A stretch of 64,000 nucleotides of DNA from Rhizobium sp. P40RR-XXII (GCF_012641405.1 NZ_JABAII010000003.1:434001-498000); one strand, 5' to 3'; shown: positions 52,858-62,051, numbered from the stretch's first letter. Translations and numbers: made by a program. The notes: a model not told the origin generated them from the letters alone.

Positions 52858-53133
52858 GTGAGCGTCAAGTCGTCGATATCGTTGACGGATCAGCAAGATG
52901 CATTTGCCCGCTCGCTCGTCGAGACGGGACGCTATTCCAGCTTGAGCTCCGTCCTCCAGCAGGGTCTGGAGCTGCTGCGGCAAAAAACGGAGACGGAGGC
53001 CGCAGTGACGGAGGCGCTCCGCACGCTCATCCAACGCCGGGTCGATGGGCCGAAAATCTCTGGAACGGACATGGAAGAGCGGATCGAAAGCATGATCGAG
53101 CGGAAGCGGCGAGCTCTTCGTGTGGAATCTTGA
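52858..53133 (+). CDS. ParD-like antitoxin (GTG start)
   Basis: 91 aa. Ribbon-helix-helix N-terminus KSSISLTDQQDAFARSLVETGRYSSLSSVLQQGLELLRQ is the ParD pattern, with a flexible acidic/basic C-terminus (RRVDGPKISGTDMEERIES) that wraps the toxin. GTG 52858 behind AAGGAG. Overlaps the toxin gene by 14 bp. Confidence 0.93.
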   Translation: MSVKSSISLTDQQDAFARSLVETGRYSSLSSVLQQGLELLRQKTETEAAVTEALRTLIQRRVDGPKISGTDMEERIESMIERKRRALRVES

Positions 53134-53464
53134 ATATTCAAGAGAGGCTGATCGCGATTTCGAGCTGATCTTCGACCATCTGTTCGCGGCCTATTTGAAC
53201 CTCGGAGATGCGCCCGAGGAAGCTCTCGAGCGCGCCGCCGAGCGTGTTCGCGCGCTTCGTCTGGCGATCGATCGGCTGGTCGAGACGCCATGCATCGGAA
53301 CGTTGCGATCGGATGTCCATCCCGGCATCCGCTTCCTGCGGCGTGACAGGGCTGCGATCTGGTTTCTGCCGGTCGAGGAGCCTCGGGCGATTGTCGTTGC
53401 CGCGATTTTCCTTGGCGGCCAGGATCACATCAGGCGGATGCTCGCGCGCTTGCTGGAAAGATAG
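53120..53464 (+). CDS. ParE-like toxin (GTG start)
   Basis: 114 aa RelE/ParE-fold toxin: WNLEYSREADRDFELIFDHL, ERAAERVRALRLAIDRLVETPCIGTLRSDVHPGIRFLRRDRAAIWFLPVEEPRAIVVAAIFLGGQDH. ParE proteins inhibit DNA gyrase. Starts GTG within the antitoxin gene; the reading frame is intact. Confidence 0.92.
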   Translation: MWNLEYSREADRDFELIFDHLFAAYLNLGDAPEEALERAAERVRALRLAIDRLVETPCIGTLRSDVHPGIRFLRRDRAAIWFLPVEEPRAIVVAAIFLGGQDHIRRMLARLLER

Positions 53465-53580
53465 TGACGTTCCGGCCATGTCCCGCCGGTTGCTGCCGGC
53501 AGCAACCGGCGCAAGCCGATACCACTTCGTAAATCTGCGTGTAATGTAGCTGCAATCTTTGGCTGTCAGTGGGGCAAGGG

Positions 53581-54285
53581 ATGGCAAGGCCGTTCTTTGG
53601 GGGGAAGTCATTGCGAATTTTGCTTCTTGAGGATGAGCCCGAAATGGCTCGAGCACTGCTCGAGGCATTGAGGCGCCGCGATGTGCTCGCCGATCACGTC
53701 CGAACGATTGCCGATGCGGATGCCATGGCCCGCGTCGGGACCTATGATGTCCTAGTCCTCGATCGTCGCCTGCCGGATGGCGAGGGCCTCGATCTTGTTG
53801 CTGCGCTTCGTCAACGCAGGCATCCCGTGCCGATCCTCGTCCTGACCGCTCTCGGCACTGTCGACCATCGTGTGGACGGACTTGACAGCGGGGCCGACGA
53901 TTATCTTGCCAAGCCTTTCGCCATCGAGGAATTGCTCGCCCGTTTGCGAGCTCTCCAGAGACGCGGCCCGGCACTTTCAGACAGATATCTGAGTTTCGGC
54001 AATCTCAGTGTCGATCCGCGAAGCAGTGAAATCTCCATTGCCGGGTCGCTTGTCGAGTTTCCCCGACGCGAATACCTTGTGCTGGAGGCGCTGATGCGCC
54101 GTCCGAACCGTATCGTTACGAGGCCGAACCTGATCGAGGCGGTTTACGCATTGGAGGACGAAATCGGATCGAATGCCTTGGACGCGCACATCTCGCGAAT
54201 CCGGAAGAAGCTCCTGCTGGCCGAAGCCACGGTCGAGATAAGAGCCGTTCGAAACATTGGCTATCTAATCCGGACCAAGGCATGA
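53581..54285 (+). CDS. OmpR-family response regulator
   Basis: 234 aa from ATG 53581 (a TTG at 53611 just before RILLLEDEP is possible). Receiver domain with phosphorylatable Asp in DVLVLDRRLPDGEGL, Thr in VLTALGTVDHRVDGLDSGADDYLAKPF, and a C-terminal winged helix (VEFPRREYLVLEALMRRPNRIVTRPNLIEAVY, SNALDAHISRIRKKL, IRAVRNIGYLI). It overlaps the sensor kinase by 4 bp; the pair is a complete two-component system, with unknown signal. Confidence 0.93.
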   Translation: MARPFFGGKSLRILLLEDEPEMARALLEALRRRDVLADHVRTIADADAMARVGTYDVLVLDRRLPDGEGLDLVAALRQRRHPVPILVLTALGTVDHRVDGLDSGADDYLAKPFAIEELLARLRALQRRGPALSDRYLSFGNLSVDPRSSEISIAGSLVEFPRREYLVLEALMRRPNRIVTRPNLIEAVYALEDEIGSNALDAHISRIRKKLLLAEATVEIRAVRNIGYLIRTKA

Positions 54286-55733
54286 AGACAGAGCGCAGCC
54301 GGTCGTTGCGGTGGGGGCTGATAAAGCGCCTCATCGCCTTGCAGGCCTTTATTCTCGTTCTCTTTTTCGTTCTTCTCGTCGGCTGGATCTGGATCATCAA
54401 TCCGGAGCTGGAGGATGCCAACGAAGAGGCGGTCCGCGTCGTCGCGCAACAGGTCATAAAGGACGATGACGGGCAGCTGCAGGTAGCCGAGACGCAGGAG
54501 GTCGTCGAGCTGAAGCAGCGCTATCCGGAGCTCTGGTTCACCGTCCGCGACGATAAGGGGATCCTCTTTCAATATGGAGAGATACCGGCAGCCGCTCTCA
54601 AGCAAAGCTTTCCCTGGACGATCGACCGGGCGAGGGTGGAAGCTGGCAATGGCGCGCATGCCACGGTCGAGAACCGGGAGACTTCCGTCGGCAAGCTGCA
54701 GATCATGGCGGCCACCGAACGGGGCTTTGACAATGATGGCCTCAATGTGTGGATCAATATGCGTGTCGAGGTCGCCAAGGGTCCCCATGGCGAAATCGAA
54801 TGGTTCAGGGTCTTGCCGGCTTTGGCATTCGTCATCGTCATCGGTGTGTTTCCCATACTGGCGCTCACGGGTATCGCAACGCTGCTCGTCACGCCGCGCG
54901 CCGTCGGCCGGTCGCTGAGCGGTCTCGTCGAAACGGCAACACAGGCACAGGCGATCGATTTCGATACCCGCTCAGCCCGGCTTGAGCGTTCGAAGGTGCC
55001 AACCGAAATCATTCCCTTGGTGGACGCGTTTAACCATGCGCTTTCGAAGCTGGATGAAGGGTATAAAAGGCATAATCGCTTCCTCGCCGACGCCGCGCAC
55101 GAGCTGAGAACGCCGATTGCGATTGCGCGGACGCGGGCCGATCTTCTCCCCGATGCCGAGGTGAGCCATCAGCTTCGGGACGATATCGACCGCCTCTCCC
55201 GCGTTGCGCATCAGCTTCTGGAAATGCAGGCCATCGGCGCGGTCGAGCTGCGCGCGGAAAAGAAAGATCTGAATATCGTGGTCGAGAACATCGCCGCCGA
55301 CCTCGCGCCGATCGCGATGGATGCCGGCTACGATTTCGACTTCGAGCCGAGCCCCGAGGAAGCGGTGTTTGTGATCCAGACCTCGACGATCGAGATGGCG
55401 GTCGTCAACCTGATCCGAAATGCGATCGATCATGCGGGGGGAAAAGGCGCGATTGTCGTTCGGGTCGGGTCAGCCGGCACGATCGATGTCTGCGACGAAG
55501 GTCCCGGCATACCGCTCGCAGAGCGCGATCGTGTCTTTGAGCCGTTTCGCCGCATCAATGCCAGTTCCTCCGGAGCCGGCCTGGGACTGAATTTGGTCAA
55601 GAAGGCGGCCGAGATTCACAGCGGAAGAGTTTTGTTCCCCGACGCCGGCCAAGGCTTCTGCGTGCGGCTGGAGATCGGCTCCATTCCTCCCTCGGTCGTG
55701 GCGGCGGACAGGGGCTGGCGAGGAAAACGGTGA
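54282..55733 (+). CDS. Sensor histidine kinase
   Basis: 483 aa inner membrane protein. Helix 1 at residues 18-40 (LQAFILVLFFVLLVGWIWII), a periplasmic domain of about 140 residues, helix 2 at residues 183-208 (FVIVIGVFPILALTGIATLL), a HAMP-like linker, HisKA with FLADAAHELRTPIAIARTRADL and ATPase boxes NLIRNAIDHA, DVCDEGPGIPLAERDRVFEPFRR and GAGLGLNLVKKAAEIHSG. It works with the regulator upstream. Confidence 0.93.
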   Translation: MKTERSRSLRWGLIKRLIALQAFILVLFFVLLVGWIWIINPELEDANEEAVRVVAQQVIKDDDGQLQVAETQEVVELKQRYPELWFTVRDDKGILFQYGEIPAAALKQSFPWTIDRARVEAGNGAHATVENRETSVGKLQIMAATERGFDNDGLNVWINMRVEVAKGPHGEIEWFRVLPALAFVIVIGVFPILALTGIATLLVTPRAVGRSLSGLVETATQAQAIDFDTRSARLERSKVPTEIIPLVDAFNHALSKLDEGYKRHNRFLADAAHELRTPIAIARTRADLLPDAEVSHQLRDDIDRLSRVAHQLLEMQAIGAVELRAEKKDLNIVVENIAADLAPIAMDAGYDFDFEPSPEEAVFVIQTSTIEMAVVNLIRNAIDHAGGKGAIVVRVGSAGTIDVCDEGPGIPLAERDRVFEPFRRINASSSGAGLGLNLVKKAAEIHSGRVLFPDAGQGFCVRLEIGSIPPSVVAADRGWRGKR

Positions 55734-55866
55734 GGTCATGCCTGGGTCATTGCAACGGAAAATCGTGAAAGTGTTTTCATTTTCTCAGCGGTCCCGGCTT
55801 GGATATTTGATTTTCTGAAGCGGGGTTCCCTGCTAGGTTTGGGCAAACACATCAACGGGATGAGGC

Positions 55867-56532
55867 ATGTTGAAACTTTTGCTGTCGGCCTGGCTTTTCC
55901 TGACGGCTGTCTGCACGCCTTTCCTTGCCTTCGGCGATACAATGGATCTTCGACTACACAAGGAAGCCACGGCGGGCGACGTCACCGCCATCCGGGACCT
56001 GCTCGTCGACGGCACTGCCATCGAGGCGCGAGACGCAGGCGGCGCGACGGCACTGCTCGTCGCGACGCATGGCAACAAAGTGGAGGCCGCGCGGGCGCTG
56101 ATCGAGGCAGGAGCAGACGTCAACGCCAAGGACGAGATTGAGGACAGTCCCTATCTCTATGCCGGTGCTCGCGGCCATCTTGATATTCTAAAGCTCACGC
56201 TCGCCCACGGCGCGGATCTTAAAAGCATCAATCGCTATGGCGGTACGGCGCTCATTCCCGCGTCCGAGCGCGGCCATGTCGAAACGGTCGATACCTTGAT
56301 CAAGGCCGGGGTCGATGTCGATCACGTCAACCGGCTCGGCTGGACGGCCCTGCTGGAGGCGATCATCCTCGGTGACGGCGGCCCGTCTCACGTCCGGATC
56401 GTTGAACTGCTGATCGGTGCCGGCACGAACGTCAATCTCGCCGATAATGACGGCCTAACGCCGCTTCAGCATGCGCGCAGCCGTGGCTACGGCAAGATTG
56501 TAGAATTGCTTGAGAAAGCAGGGGCCACGTGA
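55867..56532 (+). CDS. Exported ankyrin-repeat protein
   Basis: 221 aa with signal peptide (MLKLLLSAWLFLTAVCTPFLAFG). Five or so ankyrin repeats follow, for instance DAGGATALLVATHGNKVEAARALIEAGADVNAKD, EDSPYLYAGARGHLDILKLTLAHGADLKSIN, YGGTALIPASERGHVETVDTLIKAGVDVDHVN, and LGWTALLEAIILG. Probably a periplasmic protein-binding scaffold. No partner gene is next to it. Confidence 0.88.
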   Translation: MLKLLLSAWLFLTAVCTPFLAFGDTMDLRLHKEATAGDVTAIRDLLVDGTAIEARDAGGATALLVATHGNKVEAARALIEAGADVNAKDEIEDSPYLYAGARGHLDILKLTLAHGADLKSINRYGGTALIPASERGHVETVDTLIKAGVDVDHVNRLGWTALLEAIILGDGGPSHVRIVELLIGAGTNVNLADNDGLTPLQHARSRGYGKIVELLEKAGAT

Positions 56533-56622
56533 CGCGGCATTTCCGCTTTTAGCGCAATCCGCTATATGGCGGAGGCGCATGCCGCAGCCTCGGCGAAACT
56601 ATGAGAATGAAGGGTCCAGACG

Positions 56623-57459
56623 ATGCAAAGAAACTATTATTCTTCTCTTGGCGGTCATCCGCCGCAGAGCGATCTCCTGACGGGGAGGGCGGTATTCACG
56701 GAGGCCTATGCCGTCATTCCCAAGGGAGTGATGCAAGACATCGTCACGAGCTATCTGCCCTTTTGGAGCGTCACCCGCTGCTGGGTGATCGCCCGGCCGC
56801 TCTCGGGTTTCGCCGAAACCTTTTCGCAATATGTCATGGAGGTGGCGCCGGGTGGCGGCAGCGACAGGCCGGAACAGGATGCCGAGGCCGAAAGCGTGCT
56901 CTTCGTCGTCGATGGCGAGATCGAACTGACCCTGCCTTCCGGCAAGCATATCCTCCAGCCGGGCGGCTATGCCTTCCTCCCCCCAAGCCTGAAGTGGTCG
57001 CTGCACAACCGCGCGGGCGTGCATGCCCGCTTCCATTGGATTCGCAAGGCCTATGAGGCTGTCGAGGGACTGGATCATCCGCAGCCGCTCATCCTCAACG
57101 AGAAGGACATCACGCCGTCGGCCATGCCAGGTACCGGCGGAGGCTGGGCGACCACCCGCTTCGTCGATCCCTCCGATCTGCGTCACGACATGCACGTGAC
57201 GATCGTCACCCTGCAGCCCGGCGCCGTCATTCCCTTTGCGGAAACCCATGTCATGGAGCATGGCCTCTACGTGCTGGAAGGCAAGGCCGTCTATCGTTTG
57301 AACCAGGATTGGGTCGAGGTGGAAGCCGGCGATTTCATGTGGCTGCGTGCCTTCTGCCCGCAGGCCTGCTATGCTGGCGGCCCCGGTGCCTTCCGCTACT
57401 TGCTCTACAAGGATGTCAACCGCCACATGGCGCTCCGTCCCTTCGGTTCGCGCCGTTAA
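56623..57459 (+). CDS. allE: (S)-ureidoglycine aminohydrolase
   Basis: 278 aa bicupin of the AllE/UGHY family: NYYSSLGGHPPQSDLLTGRAVFTEAYAVIPKGVMQDIVTSYLP, CWVIARPLSGFAETFSQYVMEV and, in the second cupin, ETHVMEHGLYVLEGKAVYRLNQDWVEVEAGDFMWLRAFCPQACYAGG with Glu and His metal ligands. It releases ammonia from ureidoglycine, giving ureidoglycolate, the substrate of AllA encoded at 19110. It lies alone, 37 kb from the purine cluster and not in an operon, so regulation may differ. Confidence 0.93.
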   Translation: MQRNYYSSLGGHPPQSDLLTGRAVFTEAYAVIPKGVMQDIVTSYLPFWSVTRCWVIARPLSGFAETFSQYVMEVAPGGGSDRPEQDAEAESVLFVVDGEIELTLPSGKHILQPGGYAFLPPSLKWSLHNRAGVHARFHWIRKAYEAVEGLDHPQPLILNEKDITPSAMPGTGGGWATTRFVDPSDLRHDMHVTIVTLQPGAVIPFAETHVMEHGLYVLEGKAVYRLNQDWVEVEAGDFMWLRAFCPQACYAGGPGAFRYLLYKDVNRHMALRPFGSRR

Positions 57460-57807
57460 GCTTGAGGATGCTTGGGAACCCGCGCGTTTTGGGCACCGGG
57501 TTTCGCATGCTTCGGCGGTTATTGCCCGAGTGAGATCGCGCTCGACACGAATATTATCGCCTATCAGTTCCTGTCGTCTGGTTTTTGCTCGTCATCTCCC
57601 GCGGGCAACCCGATCTCGATCAGCGTTTGGTTAATTTTCCGGCGCGCGTCGAGATGGATTCGGGATGGTGCTGCGAGCAGGCAGCGAAATGTTGGCGGCT
57701 GTCGAGCCTGGCCGCAGCTGCAGTCCCTTGGCGACAGCTTGCTTTGCCCGATCGGCCCAATCGCTGATAGGCGGTCGCTGATCTTCAGTTAGTTACACGA
57801 AAGCACA
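57460..57807. other. 348-bp region with possible PIN-domain remnant
   Basis: No intact gene. One frame reads EIALDTNIIAYQF near 57535-57573, like the start of PIN toxins, and another reads a motif like EMLAA/SLAAAAV at 57690-57725; with frame changes between them this could be a decayed VapC gene. The support is weak. Confidence 0.25.
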
Positions 57808-58434
57808 TCACTGCTGCTGCAGGGCAAGCCTCACGCCCAGGACCATATAGATCGTGCCGATGACTTTCCCCTGCCAGCGTCCGATGGTGCGGTTGCGGCG
57901 CAGCCAGCCGCCGATCGAGCCGGCTCCGATTGCCAGAAGCGAGGTAACGCCGATGCTGAGGGCGACGAAGATGGCGCCGAGCAGCGCGAATTGCGCGATG
58001 ACCGAGCCGCTTTCCGGATGAATGAACTGCGGCAGGAAAGCGAGGAAGAAAAGGGCGGTCTTCGGGTTGAGGATCTCGGTGAAAAAACCTTGCCGAAACG
58101 CGCGCAAGGGCGTGATGGCCTGTGCGGTCGGCACGTCAATGCTGCCGCTCTTTTCGAAGAAAGCCTTGAAGCCGAGATAGATCAGATAGATGACGCCGGC
58201 AAACTTGACGACTTCGAAGGCCAGCGCGGATGTGGCGAGCAGCGCCGACAATCCGAAGGTCGCCATCATCGTATGGAAGAGATCGCCGGCGGCAATGCCA
58301 AGGCCGGTTGCCAACCCGGCACGCTTGCCGCCGCTGATGGCTCTGGCAAGCGTGAGCAGCGTGGCAGGCCCTGGAATGACCATCAGACCGAGCACTACCA
58401 ATATATAGGTCGTCAAAACACCGAGGCTGACCAT
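57808..58434 (-). CDS. LysE/RhtB-family exporter
   Basis: 208 aa with six hydrophobic segments. N-terminal LTTYILVVLGLMVIPGPATLLTLARAISGGKRAGLATGLGIAAGDLFHTM has the PGP motif of the family, and VVKFAGVIYLIYLGFKAF and GFFTEILNPKTALFFLAFLPQFI follow in the usual order. Exports amino acids such as homoserine, threonine or lysine; the specificity is unknown. Confidence 0.92.
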   Translation of the reverse strand: MVSLGVLTTYILVVLGLMVIPGPATLLTLARAISGGKRAGLATGLGIAAGDLFHTMMATFGLSALLATSALAFEVVKFAGVIYLIYLGFKAFFEKSGSIDVPTAQAITPLRAFRQGFFTEILNPKTALFFLAFLPQFIHPESGSVIAQFALLGAIFVALSIGVTSLLAIGAGSIGGWLRRNRTIGRWQGKVIGTIYMVLGVRLALQQQ

Positions 58435-58629
58435 CGATTTTTCTCACGCTGATAATTTGCGGGCAAAGCCCGCGAAAGCGATGATTTGCACCCGCCACAA
58501 TTGGCTGTTGAAGACTAATCGATTTGAGGGTTGTTGCAACAGTCACTTTGGATCTGGGATTTGGCGACGGCAACCGGCGGCCCGCGACCTGATTGCCGAT
58601 CAATCGCCCGGCATGCATTCGGCAAAGAT

Positions 58630-59082
58630 TTACATACTCTCGCCGGGCAGCCGGCTTGCTTGCTTTACCCAATCGGTAAACTGCGCTTCGTCGAGCGTCT
58701 CGTCCTGATGGATATTGAGGTAGCGCGTCTCCTTGCTTTTCGAAGCTCCGGGCGGGATAGGATGCAGCGCTGCGCCGCGAAAGAGGGCGACCTTGATGTA
58801 TTTCGTGAAGCAATGGATGCCCAGAGCCGTCGCCGTCCATGCCATAGAGTGGCGAATTCCATTTGACCGCCTTTCGAACGTCGGGGACGGCCTTACGACG
58901 AGCGCATCGATCCGGCGTCCGACCTCGCTCTTCCAGCCCGGCATGGCGGCGATATCGGCCTGAACCGGCGCGTCGCCATCACCCTTGGCGATCTGTGGAT
59001 TGCTGCCTGAAAGCAGTCTCGGTTCCAATGCCGCCTGCGTCGGCAGCGCATTTGTCGGCGACCCGGGCTTTCTATCGGCCAT
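58630..59082 (-). CDS. DUF1801-like protein with out-of-frame central stretch
   Basis: 150 aa from ATG 59082 (MADRKPGSPTNALPTQ). The N-terminal GDAPVQADIAAMPGWKSEVGRRIDALVV and C-terminal IHCFTKYIKVALFRGAALHPIPPGASKSKETRYLNIHQDETLDEAQFTDWVKQASRLPG agree with the DUF1801 (YdhG-like) family. The middle, residues 65-85 (58826-58891), does not, but another frame of the same DNA reads VPDVRKAVKWNSPLYGMDG, the conserved family core. Two compensating indels, real or sequencing errors, would explain it. The product as encoded may be inactive. Confidence 0.65.
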   Translation of the reverse strand: MADRKPGSPTNALPTQAALEPRLLSGSNPQIAKGDGDAPVQADIAAMPGWKSEVGRRIDALVVRPSPTFERRSNGIRHSMAWTATALGIHCFTKYIKVALFRGAALHPIPPGASKSKETRYLNIHQDETLDEAQFTDWVKQASRLPGESM

Positions 59083-59214
59083 CGCATTTGGTCTATAGTA
59101 TAGGGCTGATTTGCCGATCGTCCCCATCGTTCAGGCCGAGCCGTTCGAGGGCTGGCCGGCTGGGCGTCGTCGGGAATGTCAAAAGAATACGAAGCGCCGA
59201 AATGGAGTTTGAAA

Positions 59215-59697
59215 TTGAGCACAGCGTTCATGAAGGAAGAAAGTGCCGAAGCGGCAGCGGAAACCGTGCTGCCCGACAGGCCCATTTCTTCGCATCCGAA
59301 CCTCGTTACGGAGGCGGGATTGAAGGCTTTGGAGCTACAGCTTCAGGAAGCGCGAAAAGCCTATGAAACAGCAAATGCCATCGAAGACATCAATGAACGC
59401 CGGCGGCAAAGCGCCATCCCATTGCGCGATGCGCGCTATTTCGCTGAAAGGGTCCGCACGGCCGACGTCGTGCCGGCTCCCGGCTCGTTCGAGGTCGTCG
59501 CCTTCGGGAGCACGGTGACCTATAGCCGGGAAGACGGCCGCGTGCAGAAATATCGTATCGTCGGAGAGGATGAGGCCGATCCGAGGGCGGGATCGATTTC
59601 ATACGTTTCACCCGTCGCAAGATTGCTGATGGGAAAGAAGATTGGCGATGTCGTAAGCCTCGGCAAGGAGGAGCTGGAAATCACCGCGATCGAATAG
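59215..59697 (+). CDS. GreA/GreB-like transcription elongation factor, TTG start
   Basis: 160 aa from TTG 59215 (GGAG 8 nt upstream; MSTAFMKEESAE as in rhizobial homologues); ATG 59176 is the alternative. An N-terminal helical part with ITEAG-like LVTEAGLKALELQLQEARKAYE, and a C-terminal GreA/Rnk-type domain SFEVVAFGSTVTYSREDGRVQKYRIVGEDEADPRAGSISYVSPVARLLMGKKIGDVV. These small Gre relatives bind RNA polymerase in the secondary channel. The acidic tip of GreA is not clearly seen. Confidence 0.85.
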   Translation: MSTAFMKEESAEAAAETVLPDRPISSHPNLVTEAGLKALELQLQEARKAYETANAIEDINERRRQSAIPLRDARYFAERVRTADVVPAPGSFEVVAFGSTVTYSREDGRVQKYRIVGEDEADPRAGSISYVSPVARLLMGKKIGDVVSLGKEELEITAIE

Positions 59698-59729
59698 CCT
59701 CCATCTCCGATGCAACGGCCGACGTTGAA

Positions 59730-60749
59730 CTAGCGTGCGGGCTCGAAGGGCGTGGCGATCGCGACCCGCGACGGCGCCACCTGGAAGTCGGCCGGCAGCA
59801 TCCGATGATAGGCGAGCATGAGCTGGCAGGCGCTGCGGGCATCATGGCGCAGATCGTGGTGGATGACGAAGGTGATCTCGCCGGCGGCAAGCAGCCTGAC
59901 ATTGTCCTGATCGAGATCATGCGCCGCAAAGACCGTGCATTCGCGCCGGGCTTCGGCAAAGGCCTTCAATATGGCGCGATTGCCGCCGCCAGCTGAGTAG
60001 ACTGCGCGAATATCCGGCTCACGTTCCAGCGCATCGCGGACAAGAAGCTCGGTCGTGCGGTCCACGCCGAAACCTTCCGAAATGCGGACGACCGAAAGAT
60101 GAGGAAAGCGCTCCGCCAGCACTTCACGAAATCCCTGTTCGCGCTCGTCTTCGCCGGCAAAGAGCTTGCTCGACAGTGTTACCAGCACCTTGCCCGTCAG
60201 CCCTCCGGTCATGCGGCCGAGAAGATAGGCGGCGGTCGCGCCCGCCACGCGATTATCCATTCCGACGTAGCCGATGCGGGAATTTTCCGGCAGATCGGTC
60301 ACCAGCGTGACCACAGGGATTTTCACCGCCATGAGCTGGGCGGCAAACTCGACGATGGCGGGTGTGGAGGCCGCCTTCAGGACGACACCATGGCTGCCGC
60401 GCCGGCGTATGGTGTGCAGGATCGATAGAAGCTCCTGCTCGCTCATTGTCTCGGCCACATGAAACCGCGCTGAAAACGAGGCGGGCCGCATGCCGGGCAA
60501 TTCCGCTTCGAAGGCTTCGCGGACGGCAGCGGAAAAGCGCTGCGGCGTATCCATGACGACATCGATCACGAGGCGCCGTCCAGCCAGGCCGGACTGCACA
60601 TATTGCCGCTCGAGCTCGGCAATCGCCGCTGCAACCCGTGCGCGGGTAACAGTGCGCACGCCGTCGCGCTCATGCATTACCCGGTCGACGGTCGCAAGGC
60701 TGAGCCCGGCCTGCAGAGCAATGTCTTTCAATGGGAAAGGCGATTTCAA
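59730..60749 (-). CDS. LacI-family transcriptional regulator
   Basis: 339 aa. HTH PLKDIALQAGLSLATVDRVMHERDGVRTVTRARVAAAI, hinge YVQSGLAGRRL, and a binding-protein-like effector domain (NSRIGYVGMDNRVAGATAAYLLGRM, AAHDLDQDNVRLLAAGEITFVIHHDLRHDARSACQLML) as in sugar/polyol-sensing repressors of rhizobia. Divergent from the dioxygenase gene and probably its repressor. Confidence 0.93.
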   Translation of the reverse strand: MKSPFPLKDIALQAGLSLATVDRVMHERDGVRTVTRARVAAAIAELERQYVQSGLAGRRLVIDVVMDTPQRFSAAVREAFEAELPGMRPASFSARFHVAETMSEQELLSILHTIRRRGSHGVVLKAASTPAIVEFAAQLMAVKIPVVTLVTDLPENSRIGYVGMDNRVAGATAAYLLGRMTGGLTGKVLVTLSSKLFAGEDEREQGFREVLAERFPHLSVVRISEGFGVDRTTELLVRDALEREPDIRAVYSAGGGNRAILKAFAEARRECTVFAAHDLDQDNVRLLAAGEITFVIHHDLRHDARSACQLMLAYHRMLPADFQVAPSRVAIATPFEPAR

Positions 60750-60761
60750 GGCGGCTCCTTC

Positions 60762-60782
60762 TGAGGTGTTTTTGAGGTGTTT
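60762..60782. promoter_or_regulatory. Tandem TGAGGTGTTT direct repeat before the lacI/dioxygenase genes
   Basis: TGAGGTGTTT at 60762-60771 and again at 60773-60782, an 11-bp period (one helical turn). It lies 13 bp from the lacI start and 76 bp from the dioxygenase start, in the divergent region. A possible binding site or small duplication. Confidence 0.4.
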
Positions 60783-60857
60783 TGTATCTTTCTCATAGGT
60801 CGGGCCAAGACTAGGATCAATCCCATAAGTCCAACGTCACTTTGGGAGGAGATCACC

Positions 60858-62051
60858 ATGGACGCTCAGACGGTCGCCAGCCGGCGCAGCCAAAAGGTTT
60901 GGCTTTCGGCCGATTGCGGCAATTTCGATCATTTCAAGAGCGTGGTCGAAAAGACCGCCAATCCGACGGACTGGCCGTCGGCGCCGGGGATCGAGAAAAA
61001 CATCCTCATTTATGATGGTGACAAGGTTCGCAGCGCCGCCGGAAATGAAGACGAACGCCGCGCCCTGATGGCCGAGTGGGTCGAGGCCTTCACCTCAGGC
61101 CCCGGCATCGTCGTCATCAAGGATGCCATGCCGGATACGGCAGTTGTCGATCGCGCAACCACTGTATTCGAAGCCATTGTCCGTGAGGAAAAGGAGAGGG
61201 GCAAAGGCGCTGGCGACCACTTCGCCAAGCCCGGCGCCAATGACCGTATCTGGAATGCCCTGGAAAAGCACTGCCTGTCGGACCCCGAGAATTTTGCCCG
61301 CTACTACGCCTCGACCACCGTCGCCATGGTGTCGGAAGCTTGGCTTGGCGTCGGCTATCAGATGACCGCGCAGATGAACCGCGTCAATCCAGGCGGCACT
61401 GCACAGAAGCCGCATCGCGATTATCATCTGGGCTTCATGTCGCCGCAGCAGATGCAGGCCTATCCCGGCCATATCCATGCCGTTTCACCGCTTTTGACGT
61501 TGCAGGGAGCGGTCGCGCATTGCGATATGCCGCTCGAAAGCGGGCCGACGCTGTTCCTGCCCTATTCGCAGACCTTCTTCGAAGGCTATATTGCCTTTGG
61601 TCGTCCGGAGTTCCAGGCTTATTTCGCCGAGCATCACGTGCAATTGCCGCTGAAGAAGGGGGATGCCGTCTTCTTCAATCCGGCGGTCATGCATGGAGCC
61701 GGCAACAATGTCTCGAAAGACATCTACCGTATGGCCAATCTCCTGCAGGTGTCGTCGGCCTTCGGGCGGGCGATGGAGAGCGTCAACCGTACCCGCATGT
61801 CGATCACGGTCTATCCCTCCCTTCTCGCCGCGCTCGATGCCGGCACGCTGAGCCGTGCCGAGATCGCCAATGTGATCGCATCGACGGCCGAGGGCTACGC
61901 CTTCCCGACCAATCTCGACAGCGATCCGCCTGTCGGCGGTCTCGCACCGAAGACCCAGGCGCAGATCATGGCTGAGGCGATCGATGCCGGGACGGACGCC
62001 GGGCGGTTTGCCGAACTGATCGCCGCCCATGCCGCACGCAGGGAGGCTTGA
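60858..62051 (+). CDS. Phytanoyl-CoA dioxygenase (PhyH) family protein
   Basis: 397 aa from ATG 60858 behind GGAGGAG. Fe(II)/2-oxoglutarate dioxygenase fold with HRDYHLGFM (HxD) and a distal His in NPAVMHGAGNNVSKDIYRMANLLQVSS; GVAHCDMPLESGPTLFLPYSQ precedes it. Substrate unknown; relatives in rhizobia occur next to SDRs and LacI regulators in sugar or inositol-like catabolic loci. It is followed by an SDR after 7 bp. Confidence 0.85.
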   Translation: MDAQTVASRRSQKVWLSADCGNFDHFKSVVEKTANPTDWPSAPGIEKNILIYDGDKVRSAAGNEDERRALMAEWVEAFTSGPGIVVIKDAMPDTAVVDRATTVFEAIVREEKERGKGAGDHFAKPGANDRIWNALEKHCLSDPENFARYYASTTVAMVSEAWLGVGYQMTAQMNRVNPGGTAQKPHRDYHLGFMSPQQMQAYPGHIHAVSPLLTLQGAVAHCDMPLESGPTLFLPYSQTFFEGYIAFGRPEFQAYFAEHHVQLPLKKGDAVFFNPAVMHGAGNNVSKDIYRMANLLQVSSAFGRAMESVNRTRMSITVYPSLLAALDAGTLSRAEIANVIASTAEGYAFPTNLDSDPPVGGLAPKTQAQIMAEAIDAGTDAGRFAELIAAHAARREA

